From Candidatus Poribacteria bacterium (GTDB lineage: Bacteria; Poribacteria; WGA-4E; WGA-3G): a stretch of DNA of 64,000 bases. The notes beneath the pieces are model-generated. The model was given only the letters and a program-made list of their open reading frames with translations. It ran no database searches and was not told the origin of the DNA. Position 1 is the first letter of the stretch, and each line of letters opens with the position of its first letter. This document shows, in pieces, positions 19,210 through 27,103 of the stretch. The DNA lies in the NCBI GenBank assembly GCA_022827185.1, contig JAJDTM010000010.1, positions 1 through 64,000 of the forward strand, read 5' to 3'. A program made the position numbers and the translations under genes.

Positions 19210-20210
19210 CTCCTGTAATTGAAATTAAGACGCGTGAGCACCCTAAAATCACGGGCTTTCGCATTTTGGCAGAAGCGTTGACCTTCCAAGGCATACAACG
19301 CTATCCCCTGTTTACCAAAGCCACTGATACGCGTTAGACCATACTTGATGTGTCTCACTAAGGTGTTCTTTACCAAGTCATGCCAAGTCGCGCCACCGTA
19401 GCGGGGTCTTTTCCCGCCTTTCTGTGGGTTCTGCCTATGGAGTTCACGCCGGCGTATCGGGATAGGCGATATACAGAATATATCTGTGTTATCTATAACA
19501 CCATTACCGCCAACGACATGGTAAGCGAGACACCAAGCATCGACGCAATGTGCGTCAAAGGTTTCAGCGAGTTTCTTTGAAGACTTCTTCAGCCCTAACC
19601 TATTCCGAATCTCTTGGGTTTCCCACCCTTGAAGTGTTAGCAGTTTCCACCGTTTTTCTATTTGAGTATAGAACCATTGCTTACCGACTTCCAAAGGACT
19701 AAATGACTGATTCCACTTCTTCGCACGTTCTATGCTGCGTGCCTTAATATCTTCAACACAGACGTGCGTAATTCGATAGAGTTTAGACAACCAGTCAAGG
19801 ATGCGCAGTTTCCAGTCCCAACGCGCACGCGTGCCAGCAGGCATACGCTCTTTATTTGCGAGACGATTCGTCCTGTGCTTGCGATTCGGGCACTTCCGTG
19901 AACGCCTGCCTCTACGTAACTCACGCCGCTTTTCAACTTTCTTACCGACTTTGCTGTGAGCATCGGCTTGGATGTTCAGATAGGTGTGTACCTCTGATTT
20001 GACTGTAAAGCCTTCCTTCTTACTGCCGGGGTCTATGCCGACAGCAATCTCTTGGAACTCGGTATCTGATGGGTCAACGTTTAGACGGACGCAGAAGATG
20101 CCGTTCTTCCAAAATGGCGTCGCCTTCCCTGATCGTATCCACCGTTTTGCCCGCGAAGGCTTCGTCGGCATTAAGGGATTTTGATTTTTATCGACAACCG
20201 GCACTAACAT
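19188..20210 (-). CDS. isrB: IsrB-like HNH-less IscB, RNA-guided RuvC nuclease
   Basis: 340 residues. The N-terminal PLMP domain (VPVVDKNQNPLMPTKPSRA, residues 3-21) is the RRXRR/IscB hallmark. RuvC-I follows with Asp60 (VGIDPGSKKEGF), then an arginine-rich bridge helix (RRELRRGRRSRK, about 95-106), RuvC-II with Glu153 (VCVEDI), and RuvC-III with His221/Asp224 (AHCVDAW). RuvC-II and RuvC-III are only about 65 residues apart with no HNH Cys/His pattern, so this is the HNH-lacking IsrB type, whose usual length is near 350. Established knowledge: IsrB nicks the non-target strand under guidance of an omega-RNA encoded just upstream. All RuvC catalytic acids are present, so it should be active. 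The C-terminal region (about 240-340) would contain the TAM-interacting part. Confidence 0.8.
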   Translation of the reverse strand: MLVPVVDKNQNPLMPTKPSRAKRWIRSGKATPFWKNGIFCVRLNVDPSDTEFQEIAVGIDPGSKKEGFTVKSEVHTYLNIQADAHSKVGKKVEKRRELRRGRRSRKCPNRKHRTNRLANKERMPAGTRARWDWKLRILDWLSKLYRITHVCVEDIKARSIERAKKWNQSFSPLEVGKQWFYTQIEKRWKLLTLQGWETQEIRNRLGLKKSSKKLAETFDAHCVDAWCLAYHVVGGNGVIDNTDIFCISPIPIRRRELHRQNPQKGGKRPRYGGATWHDLVKNTLVRHIKYGLTRISGFGKQGIALYALEGQRFCQNAKARDFRVLTRLNFNYRSGHSSQR

Positions 20211-20405
20211 GACGTAAACCCCTTTCGGGTATATATTGCCCCATCCAGATCACAGTATCCAAGAGGCATCAGACTTGGGGAGCATCCGAAACATTGTTCG
20301 TGTTGCCACACACAGATACGGCGATATATGACTGTAGAAAACTGTTTAACTTGTGGGTCCCCGTGTGGCTACGGATGTTCACAAGCCCAAGTCTTTAGAC
20401 TTGGG
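20211..20405 (-). ncRNA. Candidate omega-RNA of the IsrB element
   Basis: On the minus strand, roughly 195 bases lie between the left-end hairpin (20386-20405) and the nuclease ATG at 20210, with no ORF of their own. They contain several complementary stretches, for example CCACACGGGG and ATCTGTGTGTGG, and CCCGAAAGGGG just before the start codon. In IscB/IsrB loci the omega-RNA scaffold occupies exactly this position and the guide is taken from the flank beyond the left end. Here that is the reverse complement of about 20406-20425. Exact 5' end, fold and guide length are not determinable by eye. Confidence 0.6.
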
Positions 20406-20678
20406 TAGTTGACGTTTCCCTCAAAAATAATATGTAAAAGATTGGCGTAAAATAGCGATGCGATAGTAAAAATTCCACATCTTACATATAATGGACAAAC
20501 AGTATTTTAACATACCGAACAAAAAAGTCAACCAATGTCTGATGCGTTCAGAAGTACTCAGTTATCGGTTGTCAGTTGTCAGAAAACCGAACACACCATT
20601 GAAAAAGAAAAAATTACTTGACATCCGATGCGAATTCGTGCCAAAATCCAAAGCAAACAATCTTGGGGGTGAGCGGAA

Positions 20679-21518
20679 ATGAGACGCAAATGTGGCAAAT
20701 TGATGATTTTCGGGTCTGTTATCAGTGCGATAATACTAATGTCTGCCACACAAGGATTCAGCGTAGTTGATCCTGAAACCGCAGTGGGTGTTTGGCTCTT
20801 TAATGAAGAAAAAGGGGATGTCGCTAAAGATTTGACGGAAAACGCACTTGATGCGAAGTTCTTGGACCCCGTGAAATGGACTGATGGTAAATTTGATGGC
20901 GGATTGGAATTCAAGAGCGGCAGTTTGGCTAACGCTGGCACCTCACAACTTTTGAATGTAGGAAGATCAAATTTTTCTATGGCTGCATGGTTCAAATATT
21001 CAAAGACCCCCGATGGATGGCATGCAAGCCTCATCTCAAAGGCTGACCTCGCTATGCCGAGACACGGCTATATCTTGTGCGTTCGCGGAAACCTTGACCC
21101 GAATAACAAAGGGAAACCGCTGTTCTGGTTCGGATTGGCGCAGGGTGCAGGCGTTCACCTTTTTGGTACATCACCCATCAATGATGGAAAGTGGCACCAT
21201 CTCGCCGCAACTGCTGACCGAAAAGGCGCGATGAAACTATACCGTGACGGCAAACTGGAGGCTGAAAAAGATATTTCCGCGCAGCAAAAAGAGAACGAAG
21301 ATAACCATAAGCCTTTCACGATTGGTGGTGAAGTCGGTGTCGCAGTCCGGACCCTTGTGGATGGTGCAATGGACGAAGTCGCACTCTTCAACATTGTACT
21401 CACAGAAGATCAGATAACGGAAATCGCCGAGAAAGGGCTGGCGCGGACGTTGGGGGCGGAGGCTGTTTCGCCAAATGATAAACTGGCTACCGCTTGGGGA
21501 AAAATTAAAACAGAATAA
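20679..21518 (+). CDS. Exported LamG/concanavalin-like domain protein
   Basis: 279 residues; GGGGGTGAGCGGAA precedes ATG 20679. A signal peptide (MIFGSVISAIILMSATQGFS) is followed by one LamG-like jelly-roll domain spanning almost the whole chain: AVGVWLFNEEKGDVAKDLT, FSMAAWFKYSKTP, WHHLAATADRKGAMKLYRDGK, and a closing DEVALFNIVLTEDQITEIAEKG. LamG domains bind glycans or proteins. There is no catalytic domain, so a binding or adhesion role is inferred. About 130 bases separate it from the PhyH gene downstream, so co-transcription is possible. The 200 bases upstream contain short CAGTTGTCAG-type repeats seen elsewhere in the window. Confidence 0.75.
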   Translation: MRRKCGKLMIFGSVISAIILMSATQGFSVVDPETAVGVWLFNEEKGDVAKDLTENALDAKFLDPVKWTDGKFDGGLEFKSGSLANAGTSQLLNVGRSNFSMAAWFKYSKTPDGWHASLISKADLAMPRHGYILCVRGNLDPNNKGKPLFWFGLAQGAGVHLFGTSPINDGKWHHLAATADRKGAMKLYRDGKLEAEKDISAQQKENEDNHKPFTIGGEVGVAVRTLVDGAMDEVALFNIVLTEDQITEIAEKGLARTLGAEAVSPNDKLATAWGKIKTE

Positions 21519-21646
21519 ACGCTCTCTTAGGATCGTTTTGGATTCTTGGATAAAACAGTAGAACCCACAACCAACGAAGCACTGTTGCTGATGGCGTTTG
21601 AAACGCCGCCAGCGATGGATCGAAATTTTAGAGAAATAGGTGACAC

Positions 21647-22414
21647 ATGGATTGGCAACTCGAAACGACTGTCTCTGATGAGCAGGTCAAATTTTACAAA
21701 GAAAACGGGTATCTCACGTATGGACGCATCTTCACGAAACCTGAGTTAGACGAACTTCGGGATTATGTGGACGATATGATTGAGAATTTGCCGGACGGCA
21801 GACGTCCAGAGCAGATGGATGTGCCGCATTTTGAGCATCCCTATCTATTCAAATACCTGACGCACCCACGCGTGTTGAAGGTAATAGAGCGATTTATCGG
21901 ACCGGATATCGTTCTCTGGTCGAGCCACTTTATTAGCAAACGCGAACACGACGGCATGGCAGTCCCGTGGCACCAAGACGGTGTCTATTGGGGTGAGTCT
22001 CTCGATCCGATGCACGTTATCACGATGTGGCTGGCGGTTGATGAATCGAAGGTCGAAAACGGATGTATGCGCGTCATCTCTGGCAGCCACAGATTGCGCG
22101 ATCGTCGCTATGAATCTGTTGATCGGAAAAACAACTTGTTCGGCAGCGAAGTCGTGGAAGATGACCTTGACACATCCAAGGCGGTCAACTTGGAATTAGA
22201 GGTCGGCGAATGCCATTTCCACGATGCGTGGACAATCCACAACTCAAGTCCGAACGTCTCACAGAAACGCCGGTGCGGTTACACAATGCGCTACATGCCA
22301 GCGGATGTCCGGTACCCCGGTGCAGAGTGGCGGCGCGCACACTACATCTATCTATTGCAAGGCAAAGATAGAACAGACGGCTTTAATACCTACACACCTG
22401 TTCCAGAATTTTAG
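21647..22414 (+). CDS. Phytanoyl-CoA dioxygenase (PhyH) family oxygenase
   Basis: 255 residues from ATG 21647. It is an Fe(II)/2-oxoglutarate oxygenase of the PhyH type. The facial triad is visible as His109-x-Asp111 in VPWHQDGVYWGE and a distal His198 in WTIHNSSPN, with Arg in RRCGYTMRY as the likely 2-oxoglutarate anchor. The GCMRVISGSHR block is typical of the family. Substrate unknown: these enzymes hydroxylate acyl-CoAs, alkaloids or small polar metabolites, and the family is strongly expanded in some uncultured marine bacteria. A MITE begins four bases after the stop codon. Confidence 0.88.
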   Translation: MDWQLETTVSDEQVKFYKENGYLTYGRIFTKPELDELRDYVDDMIENLPDGRRPEQMDVPHFEHPYLFKYLTHPRVLKVIERFIGPDIVLWSSHFISKREHDGMAVPWHQDGVYWGESLDPMHVITMWLAVDESKVENGCMRVISGSHRLRDRRYESVDRKNNLFGSEVVEDDLDTSKAVNLELEVGECHFHDAWTIHNSSPNVSQKRRCGYTMRYMPADVRYPGAEWRRAHYIYLLQGKDRTDGFNTYTPVPEF

Positions 22415-22417
22415 CAC

Positions 22418-22516
22418 CTTTAGGACTTACGCATTTTTCCATGAGAACGAACGTATTACACACTGCAGGCGGGGTTTTAAACCCCGCCTGCAAAGCGGGC
22501 TGCGTAAGTCCTAAAG
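22418..22516. repeat. 99-bp MITE with perfect 16-bp terminal inverted repeats
   Basis: CTTTAGGACTTACGCA (22418-22433) is the exact reverse complement of TGCGTAAGTCCTAAAG (22501-22516). Inside is a second palindrome with 13-bp arms (22465-22477 and 22479-22491, starting GCAGGCGGGG). It has no coding capacity. It lies directly behind the PhyH stop codon, where the inner hairpin could also end transcription. Confidence 0.8.
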
Positions 22517-22621
22517 AATATTAGCCAGAACGCGTAGCCCGTAGTGGAATGGAGGGCGACTCTACGGAAAAGCACGCAATTGCTAAACTCGCCTAACCGA
22601 ACCGCAAGGAATAATTAAAAA

Positions 22622-23482
22622 ATGCGTCCCTATTTTGATGTACATTGCCATATTGGTATGACGGTATCGCGCGCTCCAACTATAGGACAGAGCGTTGGAC
22701 GATGCCTCGCAAGGATGGCTTCAGCAAACGTTATCGGTGCAATTCCGTGTCCAACAGGCGGCGGACCGCAGGCACGCGGTGTATTGGATACGCGTGCCCA
22801 ACACGAGACAGTTGCCAATGCCTGCAGGCTGCACCCCGAACGCTTTCCGATTGGGATCGGTAACGTGGAAGTGCGACACGAACAGGCTGGGGTGGATGAA
22901 CTCGACAGAGCAATGCAGGAAGACGGTTTAGTCGGATTTATGTGCCACCCAGGACTGTCAGGACATTCACTCGGTGGTGAACTTTACGCATTCCTCGAAG
23001 TGGTGGCGATGCACAACGGACTGTGTCTATTACATCAGGCAGGTTCCACGCAAAATATCGCCGCTTATGCAAGGCGATTCCCATCGGTAACGTTTATCAT
23101 TGGACATGTTTCAATGACCAAAGCCGGACATCTTGATGCTATTGAGCAGTGCGGAAAGCAGGAGAATATCTGGTTCGATGTCGCACAAAAGCCGGACGGT
23201 ACAGATGAGAGTTGGGACCTGGTACATCTCGTCAATCACCTCGGCAGCGATAGAATTATGTTCGGTAGCGATCTACCGTACTACGATTTTCGCTTAGTCC
23301 AAGCACAGATTGAAGCGGCACGCCTTGACGATGAAACAAAAGAACGGATCGCCTATCAGAATGCAGTGCGATTGGTTCAACGGTTCCGTGAAGATTGGCT
23401 ACCAACACTGACACCGATAACACCGCCGCAGGTCTATTCGGAGAGTGAGATGTGGGACGCAAACGGTGCAAGATTACGCTAA
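22622..23482 (+). CDS. Amidohydrolase 2 family metal-dependent hydrolase
   Basis: 286 residues; CAAGGAATAATTAAAAA precedes ATG 22622. The HxH metal motif stands at the N terminus (DVHCHIG, His8 and His10). Later metal or active-site positions are visible in FMCHPGLSGH, FIIGHVSMTKAGH and the C-terminal IMFGSDLPYYD. The fold is the amidohydrolase-2 TIM barrel (ACMSD/gamma-resorcylate decarboxylase-like), which includes hydrolases, decarboxylases and lactonases, so the reaction is not fixed. It is convergent with the ABC permease, with three bases between the genes. Confidence 0.8.
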   Translation: MRPYFDVHCHIGMTVSRAPTIGQSVGRCLARMASANVIGAIPCPTGGGPQARGVLDTRAQHETVANACRLHPERFPIGIGNVEVRHEQAGVDELDRAMQEDGLVGFMCHPGLSGHSLGGELYAFLEVVAMHNGLCLLHQAGSTQNIAAYARRFPSVTFIIGHVSMTKAGHLDAIEQCGKQENIWFDVAQKPDGTDESWDLVHLVNHLGSDRIMFGSDLPYYDFRLVQAQIEAARLDDETKERIAYQNAVRLVQRFREDWLPTLTPITPPQVYSESEMWDANGARLR

Positions 23483-23485
23483 CAG

Positions 23486-24343
23486 TTACTTAACAATTTC
23501 AACTGCCCGAATCCGGCGATGAAGCACGAAGAGGCAGAGGACTATCAGTGCCAGTACAGTAAGGAACGACCAAACCCAATGTACAGCATGGCTGTGTGAA
23601 CCGTCAAAGAGTACTGAACCGAGAATGTCATAATTTGCCCAAAGCGAGACGACAGCCGTTTTACTGGTGCGGGTAATTGCTTTAAGCAGTTGTTGGATGA
23701 CAGGCGAACCAAACCACACAGCACAGAAACCGATCGTGGCATAGCGAGGGTTTGAGGTGAGTGATGAAAAGAGTAGTATTAATAAGCCGGCAGAGAGGAC
23801 AATTAGCACCGAATAGGCGATGATCGAGAAAGGCAGCCAATAGTTCTCTTTAAGAAAGGATATATCGGCTAACAGTGCCTGCTCAAGGAATAGCAAAAGT
23901 CCGGGAACCACCGTGAGACAGCCAAGTAAAATCCCAATGACTGCAAATTTTCCGATGAGATAATCTATCCATGAAATAGGCTTGGATAGATAAAGGGAAA
24001 GCGCGTTGTTCTTTAGGTCTGTAGCGATTAACCCGGAACCGCCAAAAATGGCTATCAGGGCAATTAACATCGCTGATGGCGGCACAAGTCGAAATAGGAA
24101 TTTCTGAAAAAAATCAGCGTTCACTTCAAATGGAAGCGTCGCAGCTGGTACTTGGTTAATGATATAGATGAGTATCGCGTGAACGAAAATGTAGATTATA
24201 GGTGGAATTGCAACAATTAATCGAACAATCTTGCGTTGCGCAAGCAGTTTAAGTTCAGCCTTGGCAATGATCCACCACCTTGTGTAATGACGTGGTTTCA
24301 GGGTGCCTTCCCAATGACGGTAGTCCTGTGTGTGAATAGGCAT
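23486..24343 (-). CDS. ABC-2 type transporter permease
   Basis: 285 residues with about six hydrophobic segments: IVRLIVAIPPIIYIFVHAILIYI, LVPPSAMLIALIAIFGGSGLI, FAVIGILLGCLTVVPGLLLFL, a stretch at about 175-195, another at about 205-225, and WSFLTVLALIVLCLFVLH. The motif GLIATDLKNNALSLYLSKPISWIDYLIGKF is the usual cytoplasmic signature of ABC-2 permeases. A soluble N terminus (HTQDYRHWEGTLKPR) is common in relatives. No ATPase gene lies next to it in the window. Substrate unknown. Confidence 0.75.
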   Translation of the reverse strand: MPIHTQDYRHWEGTLKPRHYTRWWIIAKAELKLLAQRKIVRLIVAIPPIIYIFVHAILIYIINQVPAATLPFEVNADFFQKFLFRLVPPSAMLIALIAIFGGSGLIATDLKNNALSLYLSKPISWIDYLIGKFAVIGILLGCLTVVPGLLLFLEQALLADISFLKENYWLPFSIIAYSVLIVLSAGLLILLFSSLTSNPRYATIGFCAVWFGSPVIQQLLKAITRTSKTAVVSLWANYDILGSVLFDGSHSHAVHWVWSFLTVLALIVLCLFVLHRRIRAVEIVK

Positions 24344-24466
24344 ATTTTTCAGTAGTTTTCAGTTATCAGTAAAAAGCGGTTAGGTTCTTTAATAACAAAT
24401 GATCGTTCAAGCGGATGCGTTGGGTGACGGGACACGGCGTGTGCCTTCTATCATCATAAAATTGGT

Positions 24467-24967
24467 TTAGAACTTATAGATTTCAGCTTTCTCTAACGTA
24501 TCCGTGAACGGACCCTGTTTCTCCGTCTGGACTTCAACGATGATGATCCCTAACGGTGTATCACGTTCTGGGTCTTCTTCAATGAAAGCACGTGGGATCT
24601 CCGCAGTCATAAGTCGATCGAGCCTATTGAGTTCTTGTGACCAGCGCAGGTCAACCAACCTTCCCTCATAAACTTTCTTATGTTTTTCGCCATTACGCAT
24701 GGAGTAGACTTTGGCGTTGGTGGTAAAATCGGCTTCGGAGATGGTACTCACACCGACGCTTGGGCTGAGAATGCTCTGGTTCCATATTAACGGCGTGCCA
24801 TTTCTGTCAACTAAATAGATTCTCAAATCAATCCTGTCAACACGCGGATCTGCGTGGATTGCGATGCCTTCAAAATTCTGAATCTCTCCACTTCCACATG
24901 AAAGCATTACAAGCACACAGATCCCAACAATAGCGACTTTTCCTAATTGGAAATTGAAACAAAGCAT
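24467..24967 (-). CDS. Hypothetical lipoprotein
   Basis: 166 residues from ATG 24967, preferred over the ATG at 24988 because AGGAGAGTTGAT precedes it at ideal spacing. The lipobox is VMLSC-GSG at the end of a hydrophobic stretch (VAIVGICVLVML). The mature part is beta-rich (IDLRIYLVDRNGTPLIW, LGIIIVEVQTEKQG), without a domain I recognise. It probably faces the periplasm or cell surface. About 120 bases separate it from the ABC permease downstream on the same strand, so the two may form a transcription unit. Confidence 0.6.
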   Translation of the reverse strand: MLCFNFQLGKVAIVGICVLVMLSCGSGEIQNFEGIAIHADPRVDRIDLRIYLVDRNGTPLIWNQSILSPSVGVSTISEADFTTNAKVYSMRNGEKHKKVYEGRLVDLRWSQELNRLDRLMTAEIPRAFIEEDPERDTPLGIIIVEVQTEKQGPFTDTLEKAEIYKF

Positions 24968-25080
24968 ATCAACTCTCCTGTTGTGCATTTTAAATGCGGC
25001 TTACGGACCTTGCGTATCAAGAAGTCCATCTAATCTATTATATCTTTTTTAGGTGATGAATGTCAATTTTAAATCTTGCT

Positions 25081-25115
25081 TTGTATTTCCTTTCAGAAGT
25101 GCTATAATACTGCTC
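25081..25115 (+). promoter_or_regulatory. Sigma-70-type promoter for a probably leaderless mRNA
   Basis: TTGTAT (25081-25086), a 16-base spacer, then TATAAT (25103-25108). The start codon ATG is at 25116, seven bases after the -10 box, so transcription should begin at or next to the A of the ATG. No ribosome site exists in the interval. Confidence 0.65.
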
Positions 25116-25664
25116 ATGAAAATTACTAAAGTTTTGATTGGCTCGGAAAACCGCGTCAAAATTGAGAGTGTCCGACAAAGTTTCTCAAGATTTTTCAAAT
25201 CCGTCGGCGTTAAAGGATTACGCGTTGATTCGGGTGTTCCCGACCAACCCTTGAATGATGATATATTCGTAGGTGCTAAGAACCGTGCTGAACACGTAAA
25301 GTGCATCAACGATGAACAGCAACTCAATGCTGACTTTTTTGTCGGTATTGAAGGTGGAATTCTTCAACTGCACAACAGATGGTTTCAATGCTCTGTTGTC
25401 TGTATGTTAGATCAGCACCGAGAAAGTTTCGGCACGACCGGATTGTATGAATTGCCGAATTGGATCATCGAAAAACTTTTGGCGGGAAGCGAATTAAAAC
25501 ACATCATTGATGAACTTGTTCAGCATCCTAATACAAATGCGAAACAAAGCACTCTCGGTTTTTTGACAAACGGGGAAGTGGATAGATTACAAAATAACAC
25601 GCAAGCGATAACGTTTGCCTTAGTTCCTTTTCTTCAGGATAACCTCTATTTTCAACCAAAATAG
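25116..25664 (+). CDS. yjjX: Inosine/xanthosine triphosphatase (YjjX/DUF84 family)
   Basis: 182 residues from ATG 25116, the usual family length. The open frame runs 21 codons further upstream, but those contain the promoter and no ribosome site. Motifs fit the YjjX/DUF84 NTPase fold: VLIGSENRVKIESV near the start, VDSGVPDQPLNDD, GAKNRAEH and DFFVGIEGGI. Established knowledge: the family hydrolyses non-canonical ITP/XTP and keeps them out of nucleic acids. It stands alone, with the MDR dehydrogenase following after 36 bases. Confidence 0.78.
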   Translation: MKITKVLIGSENRVKIESVRQSFSRFFKSVGVKGLRVDSGVPDQPLNDDIFVGAKNRAEHVKCINDEQQLNADFFVGIEGGILQLHNRWFQCSVVCMLDQHRESFGTTGLYELPNWIIEKLLAGSELKHIIDELVQHPNTNAKQSTLGFLTNGEVDRLQNNTQAITFALVPFLQDNLYFQPK

Positions 25665-25700
25665 ACTGAATTTTGCTATATCGTACTTCGGAGGGGTCTC

Positions 25701-26783
25701 ATGAAAGCTGCAGTATTGTACGAAATCGACACGCACTTAAAAATTGAAGAGTTCGACTTACCGCGCCCAGGACCGAACCACGTACGGGTGCGACTGGTTG
25801 CCAGTGGGGTCTGCCACTCCGATTGGCATGTCGTTAAAGGCGACTGGCCCTTCGTCAGGCTGCCTGTCATCCTTGGACATGAGGGTGCTGGAATTGTAGA
25901 GGAGATCGGTAGCGATGTAACCCAAGTCCAAGTCGGTGACCACGTTATCCTCTCATGGAAACGGAACTGTGGATTTTGCGAGATGTGCCAGAAGGGGTAT
26001 CCGAACCTATGCGCGCTTCCGACTGATGCCTCAGGTAGACCCACTACAAAAACGGACGGAAGTGAAATTGACCAGATGGCAGGGTTAGGGACCTTCGGTA
26101 CCGAAACTCTCGTCCCTCAAGACGCTGTTGTTCCCATTGATAAAGACATGCCGTTGGCACAGGCAGCACTCATCGGATGTGGTGTGATGACAGGTGTCGG
26201 TGCTGCTATCAACACGGCGCAAGTTTCACCCGGCAGTTCAGTGGCAGTTTTTGGGTGTGGTGGCGTCGGGTTAAATTGTATCCAAGGTGCAGCCCTCTCT
26301 GGTGGCGAACCCATTATTGCTGTTGATGTGCTGGATAATAAGTTGGAACTCGGCAGGCAATTCGGTGCCACGCATACCGTCAATGCCTCTGAAGCAGATC
26401 CAGTAGAACAGATTAAGGAGATTACCGGCGGACACGGTGTCCACTACGCATTTGAGGCGATCGGGTTGATCGGTGAAACGTTTCGGCAAGCGATCCTCTG
26501 TACGCGAAGCAGAGGTGTGACGGTCTTCGTCGGACATGCCCCAGAGAACACGCCTGTCGAATTTGACGCACGGATGCTGATGCCAGAGAAAATGGTTATC
26601 GGTTCAATGTACGGGACTGCGCGCCCGCATGTGGACTTCCCACGGTTGGTTTCACTCTATAAATCTGGGCAACTCAAACTCGACGAACTCGTCACGCGCA
26701 CCTATCCGTTAGAGGGAATCAACGATGCATTTGAGGCATTGGCAAAAGGTGAAGTCGCACGGAGTGTGCTGGATTTGACTTAA
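25701..26783 (+). CDS. Zinc-dependent MDR alcohol dehydrogenase
   Basis: 360 residues; CGGAGGGGTCTC precedes ATG 25701. The catalytic zinc site has Cys38 (GVCHSDWH) and His60-Glu61 (GHEGAG), with Cys in LIGCGVMTG as the third ligand. The structural zinc loop is CGFCEMCQKGYPNLC. The Rossmann motif VAVFGCGGVGLN is followed by the acidic VDVLDNK, which suggests NAD(H). Layout resembles class III-like/aryl-alcohol dehydrogenases. It faces a small ORF on the other strand and may be co-transcribed with yjjX. Confidence 0.85.
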   Translation: MKAAVLYEIDTHLKIEEFDLPRPGPNHVRVRLVASGVCHSDWHVVKGDWPFVRLPVILGHEGAGIVEEIGSDVTQVQVGDHVILSWKRNCGFCEMCQKGYPNLCALPTDASGRPTTKTDGSEIDQMAGLGTFGTETLVPQDAVVPIDKDMPLAQAALIGCGVMTGVGAAINTAQVSPGSSVAVFGCGGVGLNCIQGAALSGGEPIIAVDVLDNKLELGRQFGATHTVNASEADPVEQIKEITGGHGVHYAFEAIGLIGETFRQAILCTRSRGVTVFVGHAPENTPVEFDARMLMPEKMVIGSMYGTARPHVDFPRLVSLYKSGQLKLDELVTRTYPLEGINDAFEALAKGEVARSVLDLT

Positions 26784-26802
26784 AAAATGTGTGCAGGGCA
26801 AG

Positions 26803-26994
26803 TCACACTGGCTCCATCACGAAGCGAACTTCTTGTCCATCAAGCATGAGAAAAATATCGAACTCCAATTCAGTACCCAAGGACTGTTTCACTGCTTCGA
26901 CAGCCTCGCGAACGAGCGGTGCAACTTTCGACGCGAGTTCCAAGGGCGATAAATCTGTGATAAAATCTAATTCTACTTCCAATCTGCGTTTCAT
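26803..26994 (-). CDS. Small hypothetical protein
   Basis: 63 residues; AACAGGAGCAA precedes ATG 26994 with good spacing, which supports it as a real gene. No signal peptide or membrane segment. The middle is predicted helical (LSPLELASKVAPLVREAVEAVKQSL), flanked by two beta-like stretches (RRLEVELDFIT and FDIFLMLDGQEVRFVMEP). Family not recognised. Confidence 0.5.
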   Translation of the reverse strand: MKRRLEVELDFITDLSPLELASKVAPLVREAVEAVKQSLGTELEFDIFLMLDGQEVRFVMEPV

Positions 26995-27103
26995 TTGCTC
27001 CTGTTAACCTCGCTGTTATGATTTTCCATTGTCTTCTCAGGTTTACACTTTTAGACGCATTTCTCTGATAAAAATTTCCATTTGTTAAATCTTAAGGCAG
27101 CAG

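Larger units (their letters stand above)
19161..20412 (-). mobile_element. IS200/IS605-like element carrying an IsrB-type OMEGA nuclease (no transposase)
   Basis: A unit on the minus strand bounded by two imperfect-palindrome hairpins with the same four-base loop. The left-end hairpin has arms CCCAAGTC/GACTTGGG (20386-20405) and the right-end hairpin CCCAATGC/GCGTTGGG (19179-19198). Between them are a guide-RNA-like region and the RuvC protein. No Y1 (TnpA) transposase is present, so movement would need one supplied in trans. Ends are estimated to within about 10 bases. The element sits between a TonB receptor ATG and whatever lay upstream of it. Confidence 0.7.

Noticed and set aside
20491..20682. 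63-residue ORF before the LamG gene
   Set aside because: No ribosome site, composition like non-coding A-rich sequence with CAGTTGTCAG repeats, and it overlaps the LamG start.
22224..22514. 96-residue ORF running through the end of PhyH and the MITE
   Set aside because: Overlaps the PhyH gene in another frame and ends in the inverted repeat; no coding signs.
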